A stretch of DNA of 64,000 bases from an uncultured Prevotella sp. (GTDB lineage: Bacteria > Bacteroidota > Bacteroidia > Bacteroidales > Bacteroidaceae), in contig CALUEY010000031.1 of the NCBI GenBank assembly GCA_944319915.1, positions 79,268 through 143,267 on the forward strand, written 5' to 3'. Positions 1-7,313 of the stretch are shown here, piece by piece (the stretch's first letter is position 1; every line of letters starts with the position of its first letter). A program made the position numbers and the translations under genes. The notes below the pieces were generated by a model. The model was not told the origin of the DNA. It saw only the letters and a program-made list of their open reading frames with translations, and did no database searches.

Positions 1-455
1 CGGTACAGGTAAGAGGTGTACGCCTCGGCCTTTGCGTAGCCTATGCGCAGGACCGTGGCCCCGAAGAAGGCAAGGAAGGCAAGATAGGCCGTGGCCATGG
101 CGTGGCCGGGCCAGGCGGCGTAGGCGGCGGTGAAGGCCATGAAGGGCAGCGCCAGCAGGGCCACGCGCCGCCACGTCACCCACCCCGGCATGGTAAGCTC
201 AAAGAGGAGGCAGGCCAGGGTTACGGAGCTCCAGCCGTCGGCCATCTGTATGAGGTCGAGCAGGGCCGGCGTGTAGCTGCCCGGCATGAGCGACACGAGA
301 TCCTTGGCCGTGGCCAGCGCCCAGTAGGCGAAGATGGCGCCGAGCAGCACGCGCAGCCTCGTGCGCCCCCGTGGCGAGAGCAGCCGGCAGGCGCTAAGGG
401 CGAAGTAGGCCGTGGAGGCTCCGTTGAAGAACGATGTGAGGCTCATCATTGGCAT
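1..455 (-). CDS. N-terminal part of a multi-spanning membrane protein (possibly a membrane-anchored AraC-type regulator or sensor), cut by the window edge
   Basis: The reverse strand is open from an ATG at 455 to the window edge, about 151 residues. The peptide begins MPMMSLTSFFNGASTAYFAL and is made of alternating hydrophobic stretches separated by short Arg/Lys-containing loops, so at least four membrane spans are visible. No enzymatic motif is present in this part. N-terminal membrane blocks of this kind are known in Bacteroidales regulators that carry a C-terminal AraC-type helix-turn-helix or a histidine kinase, but the deciding C-terminal half lies outside the window, so this is a guess from style. 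The ATG is chosen because a TACCTTTG promoter box lies about 30 bases upstream. Confidence 0.6.
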   Translation of the reverse strand, partial: MPMMSLTSFFNGASTAYFALSACRLLSPRGRTRLRVLLGAIFAYWALATAKDLVSLMPGSYTPALLDLIQMADGWSSVTLACLLFELTMPGWVTWRRVALLALPFMAFTAAYAAWPGHAMATAYLAFLAFFGATVLRIGYAKAEAYTSYLY

Positions 456-481
456 GGCAATCAGTTTTTTTAACCTTGCAA

Positions 482-489
482 CAAAGGTA
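482..489 (-). promoter_or_regulatory. Bacteroidota -7 box for the left-edge membrane protein
   Basis: TACCTTTG on the minus strand matches the TAnnTTTG consensus of the Bacteroidota housekeeping sigma factor. It would start transcription about 20 bases ahead of the ATG at 455. No clear -33 TTTG partner is seen at the usual spacing. Confidence 0.6.
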
Positions 490-613
490 CACAAAATTTG
501 CCATTCTTACGTCCTTTCCACAAGAAAACGTCCGCGCCATGCGGCAAACGTGCAAAAAAAGCACCCTGCCGAAGGCCGGGCCGGGCGCGGCGGGCAGGCC
601 GCGCAAGAATGAA

Positions 614-645
614 GAGGCCGCCGGGGGATGTTCCCCGGCGGCCTC
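614..645. terminator. GC-rich hairpin downstream of the DUF4252 gene
   Basis: GAGGCCGCCGGGGGA and TCCCCGGCGGCCTC form a near-perfect 14-bp stem with a very short loop. It lies 70 bases after the stop of the minus-strand sigma cassette. There is no strong T-run, so it may act as an RNA 3' end barrier rather than a textbook intrinsic terminator. Confidence 0.6.
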
Positions 646-714
646 GCTTCTGTGTTAGTATGCAATGAAAAATTTGAGAGAATCGAAACTTCACAGTTTC
701 TTTTTTTGTTTTAA

Positions 715-1269
715 CTAAACATGATTATTATATGAGAAAGCATAGAAATGTCGTTTGCTGGCCCTCTTGGCCGTGCGCCCGGCGAAGCTCTCCATGAGGC
801 TCCTCACGAAGTCGGCGTCGATGTCGCCCGTGAGGTTTACTATGACGAGGCTGCCGGCCTTGGTGTCAGTGTGGAGCATCACCAGCTCCACGGTGTCGCC
901 GCTCGACGTGCGGCGCACGTAGAACGTGCCTCGCGAGTGGGCGTTGCGGTAGTCTTGCGCGTGGCTGAAGCGCTGCGGGTTGTCCTTTAGCAGGCTCTCG
1001 GCTCGGCGGTAATAGTCATCGCCGCGCACGCTTGCCGTCACGATGCGCGCGCTCTTCAGCTTCTCTATGGCCTCTGCCATGGCCCCGTCGCGCGCCGCGC
1101 CTGGGTGCTTGGTGAGCTGCTCCATCATCTTGGGGCTTATGGTTACGCAGTGCACGGCGGTATCCTCGGTGCAGAGCTGCATGAACTTCGACGCGAAGTC
1201 GAGCGTGGTCTGCGCCACGGCGGCCACGGCCGTGGCCGCCAGCGCGAGCAAGCACAGCAGCCGCCTCAT
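715..1269 (-). CDS. DUF4252-family exported protein
   Basis: The 184-residue product starts with a signal peptide (MRRLLCLLALAATAVAAVAQ) and continues with a DUF4252-like domain, in which an early region about a stretch of cell-free protein (LDFASKFMQL...) is followed by a C-terminal block ending in a conserved 'SLVIVNLTGDIDADFV' segment typical of the family. DUF4252 proteins are small envelope proteins of unknown biochemical role, commonly encoded at the end of ECF sigma cassettes in Bacteroidales. Its ATG overlaps the stop of the upstream anti-sigma-like gene by four bases, so the two are translationally coupled. The role in envelope stress signalling is inferred from context only. Confidence 0.8.
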   Translation of the reverse strand: MRRLLCLLALAATAVAAVAQTTLDFASKFMQLCTEDTAVHCVTISPKMMEQLTKHPGAARDGAMAEAIEKLKSARIVTASVRGDDYYRRAESLLKDNPQRFSHAQDYRNAHSRGTFYVRRTSSGDTVELVMLHTDTKAGSLVIVNLTGDIDADFVRSLMESFAGRTAKRASKRHFYAFSYNNHV

Positions 1270-1796
1270 AGCCCCGGGCCTTGCTTGCCGCCGCCCTGCG
1301 GGGCCTGCGCCGCGGCGGTGTCGGCCGCGGCGGCGCTGCTTATGCCCTCGGAGACGAGCTGCAGGGCGCTCTCCACCTCGTCGTATGCCACGGCGGGGTC
1401 GGTGTAAGTGTCCTTGTAGCCGGCGTAGTTTATGTCATCGGTGGCCTTGCTGCCGCCTCCTGCCGAGAAGCGGGCGGCGTTGCCTATGGTAACCACGATG
1501 GCCACCACGGCCGCGGCCTTGAAGAGCGGCATGAGCCTGCTGCGCATCGTGACGGTGCGCGCCCTGACGGGAGCTGGCCGCTGCTCGGTCATCGCCAGTA
1601 TCCTGGAGTCAAAGTCGTCGCCCAGCGCCTGCCTCCGCTGCTCGGCCCGGCTGTAGCGGAACAGCGGCGCGAAGGGGCGGAGGTGCTGCGGAACGCCGCC
1701 CTGGCTGAAGAAGGCGCGCAGTATCTCCTCCTCTGCGAGTGAGGTTTCGCACCGCCAGTAGCGCTCCATGAGCTGCTCGATATACTTATAGTCCAT
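1266..1796 (-). CDS. Probable membrane anti-sigma-like regulator
   Basis: A 176-residue protein with a charged cytoplasmic N-terminal part (starting MDYKYIEQLMERYWRCETSL), one membrane span near residues 89-107 and an Ala/Gly-rich C-terminal tail. This single-span layout and its position between an ECF sigma factor and a DUF4252 gene are the usual setting of Bacteroidales anti-sigma-like proteins, although no zinc-binding anti-sigma motif (HxxxCxxC) is visible. Its start overlaps the sigma gene by 11 bases. The assignment as the sigma partner is an inference from gene order and topology. Confidence 0.6.
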   Translation of the reverse strand: MDYKYIEQLMERYWRCETSLAEEEILRAFFSQGGVPQHLRPFAPLFRYSRAEQRRQALGDDFDSRILAMTEQRPAPVRARTVTMRSRLMPLFKAAAVVAIVVTIGNAARFSAGGGSKATDDINYAGYKDTYTDPAVAYDEVESALQLVSEGISSAAAADTAAAQAPQGGGKQGPGL

Positions 1797-2307
1797 ATTT
1801 CTCTGTTTGGATGTATCGTTGTCTTATTGCCTGCCGCGCTCGGAAGAGGTTCACCTTCACCTGCTCCTGGCTCACGCCCATCACGTCGGCTATTTCCTTG
1901 TAGCTCTTGCCCTCGATGTCGCGCAGCTGCATCACGCTGCGCTGCTTCTCGGGCAGGGTGTCCATCAGCCTCCTCACTATGGCCATGGTGTCGCTGAGCA
2001 CCATGGCCCGCTCGGGGTCGGCGGAGAATGAGTCGTCGGCGGGTTCGGCCCCGGGCTGCCCCGCAAGGCTCTCGCTGCGGTTGCCCGCCCGCTTGGCCTT
2101 GTCGAGCGCGAGGTGGCGGCACACGGTGAGGCAGTAGGCCTCTACCGACTCCAGCGCGCCCCATTCGGCCCGCCTGTTCCACACCTTTATCATCGTTTCC
2201 TGCACAACGTCCTCGGCCTCCGCCTCATTGAGAGTGATGCGGAGGGCGAGCCTGAAGAGTTCGTTCTTCAACGGCAGCACGTCGTTCCGGAAGCTCACGG
2301 TTTTCAT
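1786..2307 (-). CDS. ECF-type RNA polymerase sigma factor
   Basis: The 173-residue protein has the two sigma-70 blocks of the ECF group: region 2 at about residues 10-75, including EAEAEDVVQETMIKVWNRR, and region 4 at about 112-165, including LPEKQRSVMQLRDIEGKSY followed by the helix-turn-helix segment EIADVMGVSQEQVKVNLFRA. Length is normal for the group. It is the first gene of a three-gene minus-strand cassette with an anti-sigma-like membrane protein and a DUF4252 exported protein. A GTAAC/CGTCT promoter directly upstream suggests it transcribes its own operon. The signal it answers to is not shown by the sequence. Confidence 0.92.
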   Translation of the reverse strand: MKTVSFRNDVLPLKNELFRLALRITLNEAEAEDVVQETMIKVWNRRAEWGALESVEAYCLTVCRHLALDKAKRAGNRSESLAGQPGAEPADDSFSADPERAMVLSDTMAIVRRLMDTLPEKQRSVMQLRDIEGKSYKEIADVMGVSQEQVKVNLFRARQAIRQRYIQTEKYGL

Positions 2308-2320
2308 CCTCTCTACCCTT

Positions 2321-2348
2321 AAGACGACCCAGGGGCCCGAATGTTACA
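2321..2348 (-). promoter_or_regulatory. Candidate autoregulated ECF promoter of the sigma cassette
   Basis: On the minus strand TGTAACAT is followed after 15 bases by CGTCTTA, then the sigma ATG at 2307. This is the general ECF layout (an AAC-containing -35 and a CGTC -10) and not the TAnnTTTG housekeeping layout used by the neighbouring genes. The predicted leader is under 15 bases. Confidence 0.55.
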
Positions 2349-2468
2349 CCACCGGGCCACTTTTTTTTCGTCCGGCTGTCTCTATTCCCGCTTTTCCCGC
2401 AAGCGGGGCTCCCGCCAAGCGGCATTTTCATGCAGCTTGCACCCACGCGGGCCACCACGCTGACTCCA

Positions 2469-2600
2469 ACGTTCTGGCGGGTTTTCAACCCGCCAGCATC
2501 CGTGGCCGGGTCTGCGACCCGGGGAAGCCACCATAACAAGCCATGCGCGGGTTGAAAACCCGCACCAAGATGCTGGCGGGTCTCAGACCCGCCAGAACGT
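2469..2600. repeat. Palindrome-cluster repeat element, copy 1
   Basis: Four short palindromes follow one another: 2474-2496, 2506-2522, 2547-2563 and 2573-2595. All share a core GGGTnT...ACCC. The outer two, with flanks, form inverted terminal arms of about 32 bases (ACGTTCTGGCGGGT... at 2469 and its near reverse complement ending at 2600). The same palindromes and the downstream tail GAACGTGGGAG recur at 19618-19862. A short fragment (CCCGCCAGAACGT) is also at 2689-2701. No protein is encoded, so it is a non-autonomous dispersed repeat. Confidence 0.8.
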
Positions 2601-2831
2601 GGGAGCATAAGTGGATGCAAGTGGAGATAACCACAAAGATAACTTCAAAGATGCCACACGATGACTTGCACAATACACCATAGCCACACCCGCCAGAACG
2701 TTGGAACCGCAACCACCACCGCCAAGCCACGCATTTGTAATATCGCCAAGCCCCGGCCCTCTGTAATGATATTTCGCCCGCGCCGCCCTCTCCCGCCCCC
2801 ACCTTGCCATCGGCCTGAGGGCCAGCCACTT
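2601..2831. other. Non-coding gap between two repeat elements
   Basis: Only a repeat fragment at 2689-2701 is recognisable. Open frames crossing the gap have no start context and no recognisable protein. Confidence 0.6.
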
Positions 2832-2915
2832 GCGGAAGGCGGCCGTCCGGCACCGCGAAACGGGCCGTCCGGGGCGGCGAAAGAGGCCGTTTGGGGCTGC
2901 CAAACGGCCTCTCCC
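2832..2915. repeat. 21-bp periodic palindromic array A (four units)
   Basis: Four consecutive units begin at 2832, 2853, 2874 and 2895. Each carries a GGCCGTyy or AAACGG(G)CC core at the same phase of a 21-base period. It lies between the divergent sigma cassette and the tRNA gene. The other arrays are at 12078, 19509, 21600, 35911, 42058 and 45892. Confidence 0.8.
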
Positions 2916-3113
2916 GCGGGGCCAAGCGAGGGAGGGCGTATGGCCAGGGCGGCATTTGTAAACCATTTTCCGGGCGGCTGCAATTTGCCGCAACCGGGCC
3001 GGCCCAACCGCCTCAGCCCTACCGGTTCACCCGCCTCAGCCATGATGGGATGGCAATGGGGAGCGCCCAAAGACAACTTTTTTGCCTCACAAGCGAAATT
3101 TTTCGCAAAAACA

Positions 3114-3145
3114 TTTGGTGGTTAAAGAAAAACTCCGTACCTTTG
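3114..3145 (+). promoter_or_regulatory. tRNA-Arg promoter
   Basis: TTTG at 3114-3117 and TACCTTTG at 3138-3145 are separated by 20 bases, an ideal Bacteroidota -33/-7 pair. The mature tRNA begins 38 bases after the -7 box. Confidence 0.85.
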
Positions 3146-3182
3146 CACCGCAATTCAGAGATGAACGGCAAACAACAATGTT

Positions 3183-3256
3183 GGCTCCGTAGCTCAACTG
3201 AATAGAGCATCTGACTACGGATCAGAAGGTTACGGGTTTGAATCCCATCGGAGTCA
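3183..3256 (+). tRNA. tRNA-Arg (anticodon ACG)
   Basis: The 74-base cloverleaf has acceptor GGCTCCG/CGGAGTC, a D arm GCTC...GAGC, an anticodon arm TCTGA-CTACGGA-TCAGA with anticodon ACG (wobble A to be read as inosine, decoding CGN), a 5-base variable loop, and discriminator A. CCA is not encoded. The T loop is TTTGAAT instead of TTCRANY and the D loop has GA in place of the GG pair, which could keep the 19-56 contact as A-U. The T stem also has a C-A mismatch (positions 50-64). Confidence 0.93.
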
Positions 3257-3264
3257 CAACAGCC

Positions 3265-3301
3265 AAGAGAGTTCGCAACTATCTGCGGACTCTCTTTTTT
3301 T
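3265..3301 (+). terminator. Intrinsic terminator of the tRNA gene
   Basis: AAGAGAGT...CGCA pairs with TGCG...ACTCTCTT and runs straight into seven Ts, directly behind the tRNA. Confidence 0.9.
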
Positions 3302-3471
3302 GTGCAGCATGGCCTGCCTCCCCGCGCGCCCCCGCCCGCCAGCGCGGCAGGCCGGGGCGGCGGGGAGGGATGATTGCCAGGCCCGGCCTTGCGCATCAAT
3401 GGACAAGCCACAATCGGTGGCCAGGGTGCCAATAACACATATAACATAGCATATAGTACGGATTTGTTTCG

Positions 3472-3479
3472 TATATTTG
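3472..3479 (+). promoter_or_regulatory. -7 box of the DUF4251 gene
   Basis: TATATTTG followed by GCACCG, 65 bases ahead of the chosen ATG. The -33 element is weak. Confidence 0.65.
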
Positions 3480-3543
3480 CACCGTAGGATACGCCGCGGC
3501 GCATGGCCCGGCCATGGCGCGGCATGACAAAAAATCCAATGGC

Positions 3544-4047
3544 ATGGAAAGAAAAGGTTTAAAGCGTTTTTACATGACTCTGGGGATGGCGGCTGCCGCT
3601 GCCCTTGGGGCCGCCCTCACGACGGCCTGCGCCCCAGGGCGCGATGCGGCGGGCGCAGGGCCCACCGCGCAGACAGAGGCCCAGGCCGCACCCGGCAACC
3701 TGCGCATAGCCGTAGGCCTGGCCGTTACCCGCCGTGGCGACACCGTGCCGCTGTCGGCCGACTTCAGCCTTGAGCTTAGGGGCGACAGCGTGGTGGCGCG
3801 GCTGCCTTACTTCGGGCGGGCTTACGCGGCCACGCTCGGCGATGGCAGTCCGCTGTGCTTTGCCGCCCGCGTGGCGGGCTTCGCTTCGGGGCGCGCCGCC
3901 GACGGCAGCACCGAGATGGAGTTTGAGGCGCGCACGAGGGAGGACTTGTTCCGCTTCCGCCTGCGCCTTTACGCCGACGGGCGGGCCACGGTAGACGTTT
4001 TCCCACAGCGGCGCGACCGCATCGGCTTCGAGGGCGAGGTGGAGTGA
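3544..4047 (+). CDS. DUF4251-family exported protein, probable lipoprotein
   Basis: The product has a basic start (MERKGLKRFYMTLGMAA), a hydrophobic stretch and a possible lipobox ending in Cys (ALTTAC), followed by a Thr/Ala-rich linker. The rest matches the DUF4251 layout: an early strand pattern 'DTVPLSADFSLELRGDSV', then 'ARLPYFGRAY', then C-terminal strands 'YADGRATVDVFPQRRDRIGF'. DUF4251 proteins are periplasmic-facing beta-rich proteins of unknown role. The ATG at 3514 in the same frame would add ten residues; 3544 is preferred because it places the basic n-region directly ahead of the hydrophobic core. Confidence 0.8.
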   Translation: MERKGLKRFYMTLGMAAAAALGAALTTACAPGRDAAGAGPTAQTEAQAAPGNLRIAVGLAVTRRGDTVPLSADFSLELRGDSVVARLPYFGRAYAATLGDGSPLCFAARVAGFASGRAADGSTEMEFEARTREDLFRFRLRLYADGRATVDVFPQRRDRIGFEGEVE

Positions 4048-4098
4048 GCCCTCCGCCCTCGCCAGCCCCCAACCCGCAGGCAGCCTCGGGGCAAACAA

Positions 4099-4131
4099 AA
4101 AGCGCCCGCCCTATTCACATAGGGCGGACGC
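4099..4131 (-). terminator. Terminator of secDF, shared region with the convergent DUF4251 gene
   Basis: GCGCCCGCCCTAT pairs with ATAGGGCGGACGC around a small loop. On the minus strand it is followed by TTTTTG. It sits between two convergent genes. Confidence 0.75.
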
Positions 4132-4179
4132 CGCAGTTATATATAAATCGTATTAGTTATCCGTGCAGTTGCCTCTGGC

Positions 4180-7100
4180 TCATGCCTGGGCGGCAGGCTC
4201 GCCGGCGTTGCGCAGCTTCTTGCCCATGGTGAAGTAGGCCACGGGGGCTGCGATGAAAATCGACGAGAACGTACCGAAGACGATTCCGAGGATCATTGCC
4301 AGCGAGAAGCTGCGGATGCTCTCGCCACCGAAGAAGATGATGATGAGCAGCACGAGCAGCGTGGCCGAACCGGTGTTGATGGTTCGGGCCAGCGTCTGGT
4401 TGAGCGAGTCGTTGAACAATGCCCAGAGGTTGCGCTTGGTGTACAGGTGCATGTTCTCGCGTATGCGGTCGAACACCACCACCTTGTCGTTGATGGAGTA
4501 ACCGATTACGGTGAGGATGGCTCCTATGAACGTCTGGTCTATCTCCATCGACATGGGCAGCACGCCCCAGAGCAGCGAGTAGACGCCGAGCACGAAGAGC
4601 GTGTCGAGGGCCAGAGCCACCGTGGACCCGAGCGAGAAGGCCACGTTGCGGAAGCGCAGCAGGATGTAGAGGAAGATGGCTATGATGGCTATCACCACGC
4701 TGACGATGGCCCCGTAGGTGATGTCCTTGGCTACGGCCGGCCCCACCTTGGAGCTGCTGATGATGGAGCCACCGGCGCGCACGTCGGGGTTCTTGAAGGC
4801 GTCTACGTCCTTCTGGGTCACCAGGCCGGCGGCGTGGAGCTTCTGGTAGAGTATGTTCTCAATCTCATTGTCCACGTCGGGGCTGTTCGACTCTATCTTG
4901 TAGTTGGTGGTCACGCGGATGGTGTGCTTGTCGGTGCCGAGGGCTATGGCGCTGCACGTGGCCTCGCCGAAGGCTCCCTGGAGCACCTCGCGCACGCTCT
5001 CCGGCTCAACGGGCTGCTCGAACTGCAGCACGTAGTTGCGTCCGCCGGTGAAGTCGATGCCCTCGCTGAAGCCGCGCACGGCGAAGCTGCCGATGAACAC
5101 GAGCGAGATGATGCCCCATGTGGCGAACGAGGCCTTGTACTTGCCCATGAAGTTGATATTCGTGTCCTTGAGCATGTTGCGCGATATGGCGGTGGTGAAG
5201 GTCAGGTTGAGCCACTTGTCACGCTTGAGCTGGTGGTCGTACACCATGCGGGTCATGTATACGGCCGTGAAGAACGAGCAGCACAGGCCGATGATGAACG
5301 TGGTGGCGAAGCCGCGGATGGGGCCTGTGCCGAACACGAAGAGGATTACGCCGGTGATGATTGACGTGAGGTTGGAGTCGAAGATGGCCGAGAAGGCGTT
5401 GGTGTAGCCCCGGTTGATGGCTTCCTTCACGTTTACGCCGCTGGCCAGCTCCTCCTTGGCGCGCTCATGTATGAGCACGTTGGCATCGACGGCCATTCCC
5501 AGCGAGAGCAGCAGTCCGGCTATGCCGGGCATGGTGAGCACCGACTGGAACGAGGTCATGATGCCGAGGGTGAAGAAGAGGTTGAACAGCAAGGCCATGT
5601 TGGCCACCATTCCCGGGATGAAGTTGTAGAGCACTATGAGGTATGCCATCAGCACTATGAAGGCGATGACGAACGAGACGAAGCCCTGCTGTATCGACTC
5701 CATGCCGAGCGACGGGCCTACCACCTCCTCCTGCACGATGCGGGTGGGGGCGGGCATCTTGCCCGAGTTGAGCGTGTTGGCCAGGTCCTTGGTCTCCTCG
5801 ATGGTGAAGTTTCCGGTTATCTCGCTGTTGCCGCCGGATATCTCGCTGTTCACGCGGGGCGCGCTGTAAACGGTGTTGTCGAGCACTATGGCCACGGCGC
5901 GGCCAATGTTGGCCTTGGTGAGCTGGGCCCAGCGGCGTGCGCCGTCGCTGTTCATCTGCATGGTAACGCAGGGGTGGCCCATCTGGTCGAAGCCGTCGCG
6001 GGCGTTGGTTATCACGTTGCCCTCAAGCGGGGCGTTGCCCGAAGGCTCGGTCACCTTGATGGCGTGGAGCTCGTAGATGGTGGCGGTCTTGTCGAACTCA
6101 ACCGCCTTTGCGCTCCACACGAGCTTCAGGTCGGCGGGCAGCACCTGGCGCGCCACGTCGGAGTAGATTATCTTGTTCACCTCGGCGGTGTCGCGCGAAG
6201 AGGCGTAGCCCACCACGCTGAGGCCCTGGCCCTGCACCGGCTGGAACACGGAGAAGAGCGGGTTCTGCCTGCGCAGCCGCTCGGCCTCGGCCGAGGCGTC
6301 CTTCGTGCCGGCTGCCTTGGAGCCTCCCTTGGCTGCCAGCGCAGCCGCGAGCGAGGTCTTGGCGGTGTCGGCCTTGGCGGCACCGGCGGCGCCCGCAGCC
6401 TTGGCCGTGTCGGCGGGGGCTGCCTCGGCGGCAGTGGCTGTGGTGTCGAGCGCGGCATAGCGCTGGTTGAGCTGTGCCAGCGCAGGCACTATCTCCTGGC
6501 TGTTGTAGGTCTCCCAGAACTCGAGGTTGGCGCTTCCCTGCAGGAGCTTGCGCACTCGCTCGGGCTCCTTTATGCCCGGCATCTCTACCATGATGCGGCC
6601 TGTCTGGCCCTCCATCTTCTGGATGTTGGGCTGCACCACGCCGAACTTGTCGATGCGGTTGCGCACCACGTTGAACGAGTTGTCAACGGCCGACTGCACC
6701 TCGGCGCGCAGAGCGCGCTCCACTTCGGCGTCGGTGCTCTGCGTGCTCACCTTGCCCTTCATCTGCTGCGTGGCGAACACCTCGGCCAGGCGGTGGCCCG
6801 GCGCGTTCTTGTGGTAGCTCTTCACGAAGAGCGACACGAAGTCTTCCTGGCTGGTTTCCTCCTCGCGCTTGGCCTCTTCCATGGCTTTCACGAAGGCGTG
6901 GTCGGTCTTGTGGTCGGCCAGCACGGAGATGACGTCGGGCACAGACACCTCAAGCACCACGTTCATACCGCCCTTGAGGTCGAGTCCCAGGCCGATTTCC
7001 ATCTCGCGGCACTGCTTCAGCGAGTAGATGCCGAGATACACTTTCTCGTTCATGATCGAGTCGAGGTACTCTTGCCCCGCCTCTTCGCCCATGGCCGCCG

Positions 7101-7203
7101 CCTTGCTTTCGTAGTGGCTGGTGACGAAGGAGAAGGAGAGGTAGAATATGCACACGAGCACGAGCAGAAGTGTGACAAACTTTACAATTCCTTTGTTTTG
7201 CAT
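4180..7203 (-). CDS. secDF: Protein translocase subunits SecD and SecF, fused
   Basis: The 1007-residue membrane protein uses the proton gradient to help SecYEG-driven export on the periplasmic side. The SecD half starts with one span (about 7-28), carries the GLDLKGG signature at 73-79 and a periplasmic region interrupted by an Ala/Thr/Lys-rich linker at roughly 245-310. Membrane spans follow, with the VDANVLIHERAKEEL signature. The SecF half has a second first-span, GIDFTGG near residue 716, and the late signature GYSINDKVVVFDRIRENM. A single SecDF polypeptide is the usual arrangement in Bacteroidota. It is monocistronic, with its own -7 box and terminator. The low-complexity linker is longer than strictly needed for the fold. 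Confidence 0.97.
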   Translation of the reverse strand: MQNKGIVKFVTLLLVLVCIFYLSFSFVTSHYESKAAAMGEEAGQEYLDSIMNEKVYLGIYSLKQCREMEIGLGLDLKGGMNVVLEVSVPDVISVLADHKTDHAFVKAMEEAKREEETSQEDFVSLFVKSYHKNAPGHRLAEVFATQQMKGKVSTQSTDAEVERALRAEVQSAVDNSFNVVRNRIDKFGVVQPNIQKMEGQTGRIMVEMPGIKEPERVRKLLQGSANLEFWETYNSQEIVPALAQLNQRYAALDTTATAAEAAPADTAKAAGAAGAAKADTAKTSLAAALAAKGGSKAAGTKDASAEAERLRRQNPLFSVFQPVQGQGLSVVGYASSRDTAEVNKIIYSDVARQVLPADLKLVWSAKAVEFDKTATIYELHAIKVTEPSGNAPLEGNVITNARDGFDQMGHPCVTMQMNSDGARRWAQLTKANIGRAVAIVLDNTVYSAPRVNSEISGGNSEITGNFTIEETKDLANTLNSGKMPAPTRIVQEEVVGPSLGMESIQQGFVSFVIAFIVLMAYLIVLYNFIPGMVANMALLFNLFFTLGIMTSFQSVLTMPGIAGLLLSLGMAVDANVLIHERAKEELASGVNVKEAINRGYTNAFSAIFDSNLTSIITGVILFVFGTGPIRGFATTFIIGLCCSFFTAVYMTRMVYDHQLKRDKWLNLTFTTAISRNMLKDTNINFMGKYKASFATWGIISLVFIGSFAVRGFSEGIDFTGGRNYVLQFEQPVEPESVREVLQGAFGEATCSAIALGTDKHTIRVTTNYKIESNSPDVDNEIENILYQKLHAAGLVTQKDVDAFKNPDVRAGGSIISSSKVGPAVAKDITYGAIVSVVIAIIAIFLYILLRFRNVAFSLGSTVALALDTLFVLGVYSLLWGVLPMSMEIDQTFIGAILTVIGYSINDKVVVFDRIRENMHLYTKRNLWALFNDSLNQTLARTINTGSATLLVLLIIIFFGGESIRSFSLAMILGIVFGTFSSIFIAAPVAYFTMGKKLRNAGEPAAQA

Positions 7204-7258
7204 TTCGTTGTTATGTTATTTTTAATTATTGTTTCGTGTAGTAGCCATTTTTAGCTTG

Positions 7259-7266
7259 CAAATATA
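7259..7266 (-). promoter_or_regulatory. -7 box of secDF
   Basis: TATATTTG on the minus strand, 56 bases ahead of the SecDF ATG. An A/T-rich leader follows. No strong -33 box. Confidence 0.7.
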
Positions 7267-7313
7267 GCATTTTTTTTACATTGTTGAAAATTTATCGCCA
7301 TTTTTCGCGCCAT

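Noticed and set aside
2225-3525. Several minus-strand open frames of 130-170 codons in the gap before and over the tRNA
   Set aside because: They run through palindromic repeats and the tRNA, with no start context and no recognisable protein.
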